IMG/VR virus record: IMGVR_UViG_3300031951_001497
Location: 1 to 20,393 of that record
Direction: 5' to 3' (one strand)
Length of the DNA: 20,393 nt
From: a virus
Shown here in pieces: positions 6,461 through 14,772 of the stretch (the first letter of the stretch is position 1; every line of letters starts with the position of its first letter). The notes under the pieces are model-generated. The model was not told the origin of the DNA. It did not search any database and saw only the letters and a list, made by a program, of their open reading frames with translations. The position numbers and the translations under genes are program-made.

Positions 6461-8215
6461 TTATCTTTTTGTGTTAATCATATTCATGATTTCCTCCACC
6501 ATATCACCCTTACTTAAATTATCCCCCATAACGGTTTCAAAGATGTTTTTCTTCTTTTGTAGAATGTTATAAATAATACCCTCAATCGTGTTATCAAAAA
6601 TAGGATAATATACCAAAACGTTATTTTTTTGACCATAACGATAAGCACGATCCTCGGCTTGTGAGTGATCTGACGGTACAAATGACAGGTCATTCATAAC
6701 AACAACTTCCGCAGATGTTAATGTGATACCAACCCCAGCTGCTTTAATGTTCCCAACAAACACCATAATATTTTCATCATTTTGGAATTTATCAACGTTA
6801 TCTTGTCTCATACCTTGAGGCATACTACCATCAAGACCAACCGCTTTTTTTCCGAAGTGAGATAAGATAGAGTTTAACGAGTTGGTAAAATTGGTAAAAA
6901 CAATTACTTTCTTTCCTTGTTCAATAATGTTTTCACATAATTCAATTGTTGATTTTACTTTTTCTTCCGATATAACCTGTCTAACCTTCATTAATTTAGT
7001 GAATTGTACGGTTAATGAGGTAGATTCTTTAGAGTTATCATACCAATCATAATATTCACCCATCAATCGTTCATATTCATAAGATTTCAATTTAAGATAA
7101 ACGGGTGTGATGATTTTTTCAGGAAGATCCAATACGTCGGTTTTTAATCTTCTTAATACTTGACGAGATGTTCTATCTCTTAATTCTTCAAGATTTGACG
7201 CACCATTAACATTCCAAACTTTTCTATTCCCTACCTTGAATTGATAACCTTCACAATATCTCATAACATAAGCCATCCAATTCATTGCAACGGGTGAATC
7301 AATCAAACTTAATAAGTTATAATAGTTTATTGGTCTTGATGTCATTGGTGTTCCGGTTAATAACCATAATCTATCAATTTTTTTAACAAAATCGTTAATA
7401 AGTTTTGTTCTTTGTGCTTGTGTGTTTTGAATATAATGTGCTTCATCAATAATGACCAACCCAAATCCTTCATTCAATATTTGACTTTCTTCCCGATTTT
7501 TTGGATCATGAAAGTTTTTCAAAATGTCATAATTTACGATAACAAAATCGGCGGATTCCCATTTCTTCCCATCAATAATTACAACCGATCTATCCGTGTA
7601 ATTTTCAATCTCACGTTGCCAGTTGATCTTCAATGATGCAGGACTAATAATTAAAACCTTCTCAACCCCTGTCTCCAACGCAGCAATAATTGTTTGTGTT
7701 GTCTTCCCCAAACCCATATCATCGGCAAGAATGTATTTTTTATTTCCAACTAATTTCTCAATACCTTCTTTTTGGTGTGAAAGAGGCGGTCTATGTGAAT
7801 ACTTTTCATAGTCAATAACAACCTTAACAGAAGTATCTTTAATAATTCCTGATTTAGGAATCCAAAAATCATATAATTCCTCGTGTTCAAAATACTTACC
7901 CCAAATGTGATAAGACGTATCTTTTTCAACCAATAACTTCTCAACCCATATTTTGGTTGGAACTTCGGTTAATAATTTTTCATCAGCAAATTTATTGGCA
8001 AAATACATATCAAGTTCCACCCATTTTCTTGCAACTTTTGGAACGGAATCTTTATAAGCCAAGATATATTCCGCTTGGTTTCTTGTTGGATAGAACTTTT
8101 TATTGGTATCTTTTTTGATTTTTAATTTAATAATATAATTGTTTGCCCCTGAATAACTATCAAGGACATCAAGTGCTCTGATTTCAAGCGGTTGATTGAT
8201 TTTTATTTCATTCAT
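6461..8215 (-). CDS. SNF2-family DNA helicase/translocase
   Basis: An ATP-driven translocase of the SNF2 branch of superfamily 2, likely acting on phage DNA in replication, recombination or fork repair. Counting from the ATG at 8215 (584 residues), motif I is DDMGLGKT (165-172), motif II DEAH (257-260), motif III LLTGTP (285-290), motif V around KAAGVGITLTSA (491-502) and motif VI QAEDRAYRYGQ (519-529). Both RecA-like lobes are complete. The N-terminal 140 residues contain short strands and may be a substrate-binding domain. The overall build is like small single-protein SNF2 helicases such as the SMARCAL1/HARP type. I chose the ATG at 8215; the frame extends to a TTG at 8245, but the added residues look like translated leader. 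A near-match (TATTTAC) to the usual upstream element sits in the 42-bp divergent gap to the gp14-like gene. Confidence 0.93.
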   Translation of the reverse strand: MNEIKINQPLEIRALDVLDSYSGANNYIIKLKIKKDTNKKFYPTRNQAEYILAYKDSVPKVARKWVELDMYFANKFADEKLLTEVPTKIWVEKLLVEKDTSYHIWGKYFEHEELYDFWIPKSGIIKDTSVKVVIDYEKYSHRPPLSHQKEGIEKLVGNKKYILADDMGLGKTTQTIIAALETGVEKVLIISPASLKINWQREIENYTDRSVVIIDGKKWESADFVIVNYDILKNFHDPKNREESQILNEGFGLVIIDEAHYIQNTQAQRTKLINDFVKKIDRLWLLTGTPMTSRPINYYNLLSLIDSPVAMNWMAYVMRYCEGYQFKVGNRKVWNVNGASNLEELRDRTSRQVLRRLKTDVLDLPEKIITPVYLKLKSYEYERLMGEYYDWYDNSKESTSLTVQFTKLMKVRQVISEEKVKSTIELCENIIEQGKKVIVFTNFTNSLNSILSHFGKKAVGLDGSMPQGMRQDNVDKFQNDENIMVFVGNIKAAGVGITLTSAEVVVMNDLSFVPSDHSQAEDRAYRYGQKNNVLVYYPIFDNTIEGIIYNILQKKKNIFETVMGDNLSKGDMVEEIMNMINTKR

Positions 8216-8246
8216 ACTTAAAAGGTAAATATAATAAACAATCAAG

Positions 8247-8253
8247 TATTTAT
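8247..8253 (+). promoter_or_regulatory. TATTTAT element upstream of gp14-like gene
   Basis: It lies 4 nt before the ATG within TATTTATCAATATG, in the 42-bp gap between divergent genes. It should serve the gp14-gp15 pair. Confidence 0.45.
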
Positions 8254-8257
8254 CAAT

Positions 8258-8773
8258 ATGGCAGAGCGTAAAGTACCGATAACAAGATTAGGAAAGTTTT
8301 TTGGAGCTGAAGACTACGACTTAGATATTGAGATGGGTCGTGAATGGTTGGAAGGTGATATGAACTTTACTTTGGTTTTATATAAAGTGGATAAAAGTAA
8401 AACCAAAAAAGACGATGTTTATGGTGAAGCACCCGAAGGTGGTATTACCTATCAACCCCCTGTGGAGTTCAAAGCGTATGTTAAGATTGTTGCACCTGAA
8501 AACAAATTTATTGGAAACAGTAAGTTAGATCAAATGGAACCAGGTAACATGACGTTTTCGGTGTATCAAAAAGAATTGGATGAATTAAGTATTGATATAG
8601 AATACGGTGATTATATTGCATATTATGAAACGGAATCAAAAGTAAGGTATTATAGTGTAGCTAATGATGGTCGTGTTACTTCAGATTTGAAACATACTTA
8701 TGGCGGATATAAACCTTTTTATAGAACATTCGTGGCGGTACCTGTTAATAGAAATGAATTTAATGGAATATAA
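8258..8773 (+). CDS. 14: Neck protein, T4 gp14-like
   Basis: Probable head-tail neck protein of 171 residues, shorter than T4 gp14 (about 256). The C-terminal half has the feature I associate with gp14: a strand segment (NMTFSVYQKELDELSIDI), then GDYIAYYETESKVRYYSV, an acidic or polar turn, and an aromatic motif GGYKPFYRTFVAVPV. The N-terminal part is acidic and has no known motif, and the N-terminal helical arm of T4 gp14 seems to be missing. Position supports the call: it is followed two bases later by a gp15-like gene and then, downstream, the sheath gene, as in the T4 13-14-15-18 order. The weak point is that identification depends on short patterns plus context. A structural role is more secure than the exact number. 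Confidence 0.7.
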   Translation: MAERKVPITRLGKFFGAEDYDLDIEMGREWLEGDMNFTLVLYKVDKSKTKKDDVYGEAPEGGITYQPPVEFKAYVKIVAPENKFIGNSKLDQMEPGNMTFSVYQKELDELSIDIEYGDYIAYYETESKVRYYSVANDGRVTSDLKHTYGGYKPFYRTFVAVPVNRNEFNGI

Positions 8774-8775
8774 TA

Positions 8776-9810
8776 ATGGCGTTACCTAAGAAAATAATAC
8801 CAACATTACCTTTAGTTGAACCCAAATTTGGACCGGCTAGAAGGCAAGAACTTCTTGATAAAATCAATGAGGATGGGACATATTTACCAAAATCTATACT
8901 TCATGCGGACTTAGATAGAGGATTTTTGGATTTTGTTAAGGATGAATTACAAATTATAAGTGAAGGAAAAATTGTTCCTACTTTAGATCTTATTATTACA
9001 ACTCAAAATTGGGCACAATTTACACAAACTTGGGATACGCAGGACTTGGATAAAAACGTTTCATTACCATTTGTTACTGTGGTTAGAGTTCCCGAGGTAC
9101 AATTTGGACAAACATATGGTGGAATGTTCAATATTCCTAATAGAAGACAATATCAATACGTTGCGGTTCCAACATGGGATGGAACTAGAAAAGGTGTTGA
9201 TGTTTATTCCATACCACAACCCGTTCCGATTGATATAACATATAACGTTTATATTATATGTAACAGAATGAGAGAAGTTAATTCTTTCAATAAAGTTATT
9301 ATAGAAAAATTCGCATCTCGACAAGCTTATACCGTAATAAAAGGACATTATATTCCCATATTAAGGGGTGATATTGTTGATGAATCGGTTATGGATGTTG
9401 AGAAAAGAAAATTCTACTTACAAAAATACAGTTTTACACTACAAGGGTTCCTTTTGGACGAAAACGAGTTCCAAGTAAAACCGGCAATTTCAAGACAATT
9501 CACTATGTTTGAGTTGGATGGTAAAAAACCAAACCAAAAAAGAAAAAAATATCCCGATAATCCTGAAACATTTGAAACTACTATTAATTTTAATTCATCT
9601 TATACTTCAGATACAAGAACCATACAATATAAAGTGAATATGAGTGTTAATGATTCAAGTAATATATCATCGTATTCAACTTACATTAATAATGTTCTCA
9701 TTACAACACCAATTCTTGAGATAAATTCGGGGGATGTTCTAAGAACCGATGTTGTGTTAACAGATTCGGGTCAAAATGGATTTATTGTTTATAAAACAGT
9801 ATTAGTTTAA
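8776..9810 (+). CDS. 15: Tail completion/sheath-stabiliser protein, T4 gp15-like
   Basis: Likely caps the tail tube and sheath end where the tail joins the head. It has 344 residues (T4 gp15 has about 272). The diagnostic stretch lies at about residues 148-195: PVPIDITYNVYIICNRM, then a helix and a strand ending YTVIKGHYIPI. This is the inner-membrane-free beta/alpha layout of gp15/gp3-type tail terminators, which form a hexameric ring. An extra C-terminal beta domain of about 80 residues (from residue 265) follows a lysine-rich linker (KKPNQKRKKYP). It has no counterpart I recognise and may decorate the neck. The gene starts two bases after the gp14-like stop, so the two form one unit. A gp3-type protein is the main alternative. 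The 3' end overlaps the stop of the small minus-strand gene at 9807. Confidence 0.72.
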   Translation: MALPKKIIPTLPLVEPKFGPARRQELLDKINEDGTYLPKSILHADLDRGFLDFVKDELQIISEGKIVPTLDLIITTQNWAQFTQTWDTQDLDKNVSLPFVTVVRVPEVQFGQTYGGMFNIPNRRQYQYVAVPTWDGTRKGVDVYSIPQPVPIDITYNVYIICNRMREVNSFNKVIIEKFASRQAYTVIKGHYIPILRGDIVDESVMDVEKRKFYLQKYSFTLQGFLLDENEFQVKPAISRQFTMFELDGKKPNQKRKKYPDNPETFETTINFNSSYTSDTRTIQYKVNMSVNDSSNISSYSTYINNVLITTPILEINSGDVLRTDVVLTDSGQNGFIVYKTVLV

Positions 9811-9965
9811 TTGTCACCGTATAAATCTTTTTTAGATTTACAATTATCTTTAATTAGTTTTTCCAAAAACTTATAAATTTTTAATCCACGGTCGTCACAA
9901 TATGATTTTAATAAATCATGTGAGGTCTTACTTATTTTAACGTTTTTGACTTTCTCGGTATCCAT
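9807..9965 (-). CDS. Small ribbon-helix-helix-like protein
   Basis: A 52-residue frame starts at ATG 9965 and ends in a TAA that overlaps the gp15-like stop by three bases. The layout fits a ribbon-helix-helix DNA-binding protein of the Arc/CopG type. A strand (KVKNVKIS) is followed by Lys-Thr and helix one (TSHDLLKSYCDDRG), then helix two (KIYKFLEKLIKDNCK) and a short charged tail. Such proteins dimerise and bind palindromic operators. A 7-bp inverted repeat (AAATATC, 7-A loop, GATATTT) lies seven bases upstream of the start and could be its own operator. It is the only minus-strand gene in the tail block. It fills most of the 277-bp gap before the sheath gene and could regulate that promoter. 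No Shine-Dalgarno sequence is present. Confidence 0.72.
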   Translation of the reverse strand: MDTEKVKNVKISKTSHDLLKSYCDDRGLKIYKFLEKLIKDNCKSKKDLYGDN

Positions 9966-9971
9966 ATCGTT

Positions 9972-9992
9972 AAATATCAAAAAAAGATATTT
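9972..9992. promoter_or_regulatory. Inverted repeat, candidate operator of the RHH-like gene
   Basis: AAATATC and GATATTT form a perfect 7-bp inverted repeat around seven A residues. It lies just upstream of the small RHH-like gene and about 60 nt upstream of the sheath gene's TATTTAT element. A/T-only stems are weak as terminators, and no gene reads toward it from the plus side. Confidence 0.35.
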
Positions 9993-10051
9993 TTAGTAGA
10001 AATAAAGATAATGAACTTTATATTATCTTCGGTTTTTGGTTAAAAGTAAAG

Positions 10052-10058
10052 TATTTAT
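10052..10058 (+). promoter_or_regulatory. TATTTAT element upstream of sheath gene
   Basis: It lies 29 nt before the ATG in GTATTTATGG. A near copy of the leader of the tube gene follows: A-rich, without a Shine-Dalgarno sequence. The spacing suits a promoter with an ordinary leader. Confidence 0.5.
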
Positions 10059-10087
10059 GGTAAATAAATTAAAAAACTTTTATTATA

Positions 10088-13000
10088 ATGGCTACAGCAA
10101 ATAAGGTATTCGTTTCACCTGGGGTTTATACCTCAGAAAGGGATTTAAGTTTTGTTGCTCAAAGTGTTGGTGTTACAACATTGGGTTTGGTTGGTGAGGC
10201 ACTAAAAGGTCCCGCTTTCGAACCAATTTTTATCACTAGTTTTGATGAGTATGAAACATATTTCGGTGGAACTTCAACAGAAAAATTTGTGAACACACAA
10301 ATTCCTAAATATGAAATGGCATATATTGCAAAATCATATTTACAACAATCAAATCAGTTATTTGTATCAAGAATATTAGGTCTATCAGGATATGATGCAG
10401 GACCATCTTGGACTATCAAAACGATTGCAAATCCAAATACATCAACAATTGGTATTACAGGTAATACACCTGTTGGATTCACAGTTACATTTAGTGCTAA
10501 CTCAACGGGAACTGTAAATATTTTAACAAACGGATTGTCAGCATATACAGACGTAAATGCGTCATATACTAAAATAGATGGTAGTACTTCAACATTTACA
10601 ACAGATTTACAAAATTTATTATTAACGGTTTTTGGTAATGATACCGCTGCGGTTGTTCAAGTTAATTCAGGTGCAACATCATATATTTTTGGTAGTTTAC
10701 CATCGGCAACTAACACAACATATACATCAGGTGCTTACACGGCTTCAACAAACGTTTTAGGTGTTTATAACACAAACGCATCATCTCAGGATTACACATC
10801 TTATTTAAATGATCCTTGGTATTATTCATTGTTTAATATCAGTTCGGGCAATGCGTATGTTGGTCGTTCTTTTGTAACTTTCTTAAGTTCATTGTCGGGA
10901 GGTTTAAGTGCTGGATCTTACACATCATACACGGGAACGATTTCGGGACAAACTTTTGGTTGGTCAGGTACTGCATATTCAGCATATAATAATATGGTGG
11001 TTGCAACATTGAGATCAAGAGGTGTTTCTAATTACGGTTCCGGAGTTGCGGGACCCGATTTTGTTGTAAGTGCTCAATCAAATGTTAATTTGGTAGATGT
11101 AAATAGCGGTGTAACTAAAAATCCATACACAGAATTCCAAATTTCAGGTTTAACAACTTCAAATTCCACACCATTCACACTAACTGCGTCAATGCAACAA
11201 ACAGGAACTAACTATTTGAGTAAAGTATTGGGTAAAGATAATTTTGGTAAAGACAGAACAGTAGTTCCTCTTTTCGTAGAAGAAATTTATCCTAACTTGT
11301 TGAATTTTGGTTATAATAAAGGTTACATTAGAGGACTAAGCACAAGTTTAATTCAGTTACCGGGGTTGAGAGCTGCTAACACAACAGGAACTATGGCTTA
11401 TTTCTTAGATCCTTACCAAACACCAAGTTCTCCTTGGGTGGTTTCAGAACTTCGAGGTAATCAGGTGTATGAACTTTTCAAAGTAATTACAATTTCAGAT
11501 GGTAATGCTGCTAATACACAAGTTAAAGTTTCAATATTGAATATGTCGTTCAATAATTTAACTTTTGATATTGCTGTTAGGGATTTTTACGATACGGACA
11601 CAAATCCTGTTATTTTGGAGAAATTCACAAACTGTACAATGGATCCTAGTCAAAATAGTTACATTGGTGTTAAAGTTGGTACCTCTGATGGTGAATACCA
11701 ATTAAACTCTAAGTTTATTATGTTGGAGCTTAATTATGATGCACCTGTAGATGCCATTCCTTGTGGTTTTGAAGGTTTAATTGAAAGAACCTATTCTTCA
11801 ACATCAAACACACCACCACAACCTGTATATAAAACTAAGTATGATTTCCCTGGTGAAGTTATTTACAACCCACCATTTGGAAATGCTACAGGTTCGGCAG
11901 ATAATTCAACAACATCAAGTGGTGATAAAGTTAGAACTACTTACTTAGGATTTTCATCACAATTGGGTATTGACTCCGATTTGTTCCAATATAAAGGAAA
12001 ACAAAACCCAACAAGTATTTGTAATGAGGCATCAAGTTGGACTTATCAAACTAAAGGTTTCCACATGGATAGTGGTGCTACGGTAGTAACTATCGCAAAT
12101 TCATACCTATCTTCAGGAACATCGGCATTTGAAGTTGGATCAACAAGTTTCACAACAGACCCAACAGATCCCGCTAATCCATATTATAAAATACAATCAC
12201 GTAAATTCACATTCTTAGTTCAAGGTGGTTTTGATGGTTGGGACATTTATAGAGAAAGAAGATCTAATGGTGATGAATTTATTTTAGGTGGTACAGGATA
12301 TCAGAAAGGTGTTTCATCTACTTGTGATACAAGATATCCATCGGCAACTGGTTGGGGTGCGTTTAGACCATATACATATGGTAATAACACTACCGATTAT
12401 GCAACAACTGACTATTATGCTTACTTAATTGGTATTCAAACATTCGCAAATCCTGAAGCAACTAATATTAACGTATTCGCAACTCCGGGTATTGATTATG
12501 TAAATAACAGTAACTTAGTTGAAAACGCAATTGAGATGGTTGAGCAAGATAGAGCGGATTCGATCTATATCACAACAACTCCCGATATTGACCTATTGGT
12601 TTCAACGGTGGATTCACAAGATTTCATTGATCCGACTGAAGCTGTTAATACTTTGGATGATACTGGTATTGATTCTAACTATACATCAACTTATTATCCT
12701 TGGATTTTAGTTAGAGATACTGTTAATAACACACAAATTTATCTTCCACCAACAGGTGAGGTTTGTAGAAACTTAGCACTTACCGATAATATAGCTTTCC
12801 CTTGGTTCGCATCGGCGGGTTATACTAGAGGTTTGGTTAATTCGGTAAAAGCAAGAAGAAAACTAACTCAAACAGATAGAGATACATTGTATCAAGGAAG
12901 AATTAATCCTATCGCAACTTTCTCAGATGTTGGAACTGTAATTTGGGGTAATAAAACACTACAAGTTGCACAATCAGCACTTGACAGATTAAATGTTAGA

Positions 13001-13294
13001 AGATTGTTGTTACAAGCTCGTAAATTAATTTCAGCGGTTGCGGTTAGATTGTTGTTTGAACAAAACGATGAGAAAGTTAGACAAGATTTCTTAGATGCGG
13101 TTAATCCTATTTTGGATTCAATTAGAAGAGATAGAGGTCTATATGATTTCAGAGTTACGGTAAGTTCTTCACCCGAAGATTTGGATAGAAACCAATTGGT
13201 GGGTAAAGTTTATATTAAACCAACTAAATCTTTGGAATTCATTGATATCGAGTTCTTAATTACACCAACAGGTGCGTCTTTTGAAAATATCTAA
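10088..13294 (+). CDS. 18: Contractile tail sheath protein (gp18-like), enlarged
   Basis: Forms the contractile sheath around the tail tube. It has 1068 residues, far longer than T4 gp18 (659). The N-terminus (VFVSPGVYTSERD, residues 7-19) and the SFDEYETYFGG segment (51-61) are typical of sheath proteins. The C-terminal domain from about residue 785 is the conserved core: ATPGID, the ATFSDVGTVIWGNKT stretch, and then a helix with RRLLLQARKLISAVAVRLLFEQND. The last 60 residues end in strands (YDFRVTVSS, EFIDIEFLI). Residues 110-320 are Ser/Thr/Gly/Asn/Tyr-rich and beta-like and look like an inserted surface domain. A second variable region lies around 560-780. The gene has its own TATTTAT element and is followed after TAATAA by the HAD-like gene. 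Codon use is like its neighbours, so the insert is not a recent foreign piece. Confidence 0.95.
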   Translation: MATANKVFVSPGVYTSERDLSFVAQSVGVTTLGLVGEALKGPAFEPIFITSFDEYETYFGGTSTEKFVNTQIPKYEMAYIAKSYLQQSNQLFVSRILGLSGYDAGPSWTIKTIANPNTSTIGITGNTPVGFTVTFSANSTGTVNILTNGLSAYTDVNASYTKIDGSTSTFTTDLQNLLLTVFGNDTAAVVQVNSGATSYIFGSLPSATNTTYTSGAYTASTNVLGVYNTNASSQDYTSYLNDPWYYSLFNISSGNAYVGRSFVTFLSSLSGGLSAGSYTSYTGTISGQTFGWSGTAYSAYNNMVVATLRSRGVSNYGSGVAGPDFVVSAQSNVNLVDVNSGVTKNPYTEFQISGLTTSNSTPFTLTASMQQTGTNYLSKVLGKDNFGKDRTVVPLFVEEIYPNLLNFGYNKGYIRGLSTSLIQLPGLRAANTTGTMAYFLDPYQTPSSPWVVSELRGNQVYELFKVITISDGNAANTQVKVSILNMSFNNLTFDIAVRDFYDTDTNPVILEKFTNCTMDPSQNSYIGVKVGTSDGEYQLNSKFIMLELNYDAPVDAIPCGFEGLIERTYSSTSNTPPQPVYKTKYDFPGEVIYNPPFGNATGSADNSTTSSGDKVRTTYLGFSSQLGIDSDLFQYKGKQNPTSICNEASSWTYQTKGFHMDSGATVVTIANSYLSSGTSAFEVGSTSFTTDPTDPANPYYKIQSRKFTFLVQGGFDGWDIYRERRSNGDEFILGGTGYQKGVSSTCDTRYPSATGWGAFRPYTYGNNTTDYATTDYYAYLIGIQTFANPEATNINVFATPGIDYVNNSNLVENAIEMVEQDRADSIYITTTPDIDLLVSTVDSQDFIDPTEAVNTLDDTGIDSNYTSTYYPWILVRDTVNNTQIYLPPTGEVCRNLALTDNIAFPWFASAGYTRGLVNSVKARRKLTQTDRDTLYQGRINPIATFSDVGTVIWGNKTLQVAQSALDRLNVRRLLLQARKLISAVAVRLLFEQNDEKVRQDFLDAVNPILDSIRRDRGLYDFRVTVSSSPEDLDRNQLVGKVYIKPTKSLEFIDIEFLITPTGASFENI

Positions 13295-13297
13295 TAA

Positions 13298-14158
13298 ATG
13301 AAAGATCTATTAAAAAATAGAATCCTAAAATCACTAATTCCCTCATACATTAACGAGGGGATTGGTGACAAAGGAACTCCTGACATGAAGTATTATGCTT
13401 TTGATTGGGATGATAATTTACTTTATATGCCGACCAAAATCATGTTAGAAGATGAGGATGGGGATGAAGTACCTATGGGAACGGAGGATTTTGCTGAGTA
13501 CCGAACAGAGATTGGTAAAGAACCCTTTAAATATAAAGGTAGAACTATTGTAGGATTTGCAGATGACCCATTTAGAAACTTTAGAACTGAAGGTGATAAG
13601 GATTTTTTGATTGATTCAATGGTTGCCGATACTGGTCCGGCTTGGGATGATTTTATTGAAGCGATTAATGGTGGTTCGGTGTTTGCTATTATAACGGCTA
13701 GAGGTCACAAACCCGATACTCTGAAAGAATCGGTATATAATATGATAGTATCAAATCACAATGGTATTAATAAAAAACTTTTGATTAAAAATCTAAGAAA
13801 TTACAGATCTATTGATGATATGGAAGATATGTCGGATGATGAAATTATTCGTGAATATTTAGATATGTGTCAATTTTCACCAGTTAGTTATGGTTCGGGA
13901 AGTGCTTCAAACCCCGAAGAGGGTAAAATTGATGCTATGAATGATTTTATTGATCACGTTAAAAAAATTGCTAAGAAAATTCATAAAAGAGCTTTCATGA
14001 AAGAAAAGATTGCTAATAAGTTCATACCTATGATTGGATTTTCAGATGATGATATTAGAAACGTTGAAAAAATGAAAACTCATTTTGAAAAAAATAAACC
14101 CGAAGGAGTTGATTTAACAACTTATTCAACGACCGGAGGTATAAAAAAGAAATATTAA
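13298..14158 (+). CDS. HAD-superfamily phosphatase-like protein
   Basis: The protein has 286 residues. Its HAD hydrolase signature is complete: motif I FDWDDN (nucleophile Asp36, Asp38), motif II at IITARGH (Thr133), a likely motif III Lys210 in EEGKIDAM, and motif IV GFSDDDIRN (Asp250-252). DWDDN at the nucleophile resembles acid-phosphatase/5'-nucleotidase or polynucleotide-phosphatase branches. The substrate cannot be read from the sequence. The cap region (residues 45-110) is large. The gene is three bases after the sheath stop and in the same transcript. A phosphatase between sheath and tube is odd for a T4-like order and suggests either a tail-associated role or a passenger. T4 PseT (3'-phosphatase/kinase) is a functional cousin, not a close match. 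The C-terminus is Lys-rich (GGIKKKY). Confidence 0.88.
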   Translation: MKDLLKNRILKSLIPSYINEGIGDKGTPDMKYYAFDWDDNLLYMPTKIMLEDEDGDEVPMGTEDFAEYRTEIGKEPFKYKGRTIVGFADDPFRNFRTEGDKDFLIDSMVADTGPAWDDFIEAINGGSVFAIITARGHKPDTLKESVYNMIVSNHNGINKKLLIKNLRNYRSIDDMEDMSDDEIIREYLDMCQFSPVSYGSGSASNPEEGKIDAMNDFIDHVKKIAKKIHKRAFMKEKIANKFIPMIGFSDDDIRNVEKMKTHFEKNKPEGVDLTTYSTTGGIKKKY

Positions 14159-14172
14159 TATGAGAATAGTTT

Positions 14173-14207
14173 GTCAAAAAAAAAAGTAAATAGAAAAACT
14201 TTTTGAC
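14173..14207. other. Inverted repeat GTCAAAAA / TTTTTGAC before tube gene
   Basis: The arms at 14173-14180 and 14200-14207 are perfect 8-bp inverted copies around a 19-nt A-rich loop. No T-run follows, so a terminator is unlikely. It lies just upstream of the tube gene's TATTTAT element and may be a protein-binding or mRNA-end-protecting hairpin. Confidence 0.35.
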
Positions 14208-14210
14208 GAG

Positions 14211-14217
14211 TATTTAT
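14211..14217 (+). promoter_or_regulatory. TATTTAT element upstream of tube gene
   Basis: It lies 33 nt before the ATG (GAGTATTTATATA). It is separated from the preceding gene by a 92-bp non-coding gap, so the tube gene may have its own start of transcription. Confidence 0.5.
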
Positions 14218-14250
14218 ATATAAAACTAAAAAAGATTAAAATTTAAAGAT

Positions 14251-14739
14251 ATGGCTGATTTGTTAATGAAAATGCCTATTCCTTATGAACCCAAAAGGAA
14301 TAACCGATTTATATTAAGATTCCCTTCTTCATTGGGTATTAACGAATGGTATGTTCAGAGTTCGGGAAGACCGGCAATAAAAATAGGTAGTACAGAAATA
14401 CCGTTCTTAAATACAAGTACATTCGTTGCGGGTAGATTCAATTGGGACCCGATTAAAGTTGATTTTGTGGATCCTATTGGGCCATCGGCAACACAGGCAT
14501 TAATGGAGTGGGTTCGTTTGCACGCTGAATCTGTAACAGGTCGTATGGGTTATGCTGCGGGTTATAAGAAAAACATTGACTTAGAGATGTTAGATCCAAC
14601 GGGTGTTGTTGTTGAAAAGTGGATACTTGAAAATACTTTCTTGACTGATGTATCTTGGTCACAAGCATCATATAGTGATGATAAGTTAGCGACTCTATCT
14701 TGTTCATTACGTATGGATCGTTGTATCTTGGTATATTAA
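14251..14739 (+). CDS. 19: Tail tube protein, T4 gp19-like
   Basis: Builds the inner tail tube through which DNA passes. It has 162 residues, almost the T4 gp19 length (163). The sequence has the expected tube-protein shape: an N-terminal NNRFILRFP strand, a loop with RPAIKIGSTEIPFLNT, and WDPIKVDFVDPIGP. A helix around TQALMEWVRLHAE follows, then KKNIDLEMLDPTG and WILENTFLTDVSW, and a final strand (LATLSCSLRMDR). Order supports it: it follows the sheath (with the HAD gene inserted) and precedes the gp26-like chaperone. It has its own candidate promoter, consistent with the high demand for tube subunits. The strong terminator directly downstream would keep most transcripts from entering the chaperone gene. 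Confidence 0.9.
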   Translation: MADLLMKMPIPYEPKRNNRFILRFPSSLGINEWYVQSSGRPAIKIGSTEIPFLNTSTFVAGRFNWDPIKVDFVDPIGPSATQALMEWVRLHAESVTGRMGYAAGYKKNIDLEMLDPTGVVVEKWILENTFLTDVSWSQASYSDDKLATLSCSLRMDRCILVY

Positions 14740-14772
14740 TTATTTACTAAAAATATTACTACACTATATTTA

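Noticed and set aside
8216-8245. Upstream extension of the helicase gene to a TTG at 8245 (MIVYYIYLLS before MNEIK)
   Set aside because: The extension reads as translated A/T leader, and an ATG at 8215 gives a natural N-terminus; TTG starts are not used by neighbours.
9972-9992. Hairpin as a terminator
   Set aside because: The stem is only A/T, no gene ends toward it on the plus strand, and it lies upstream of the minus-strand gene's start.
14173-14207. Inverted repeat as terminator after the HAD-like gene
   Set aside because: No T-run follows the right arm (GACGAG follows); kept only as an inverted repeat.
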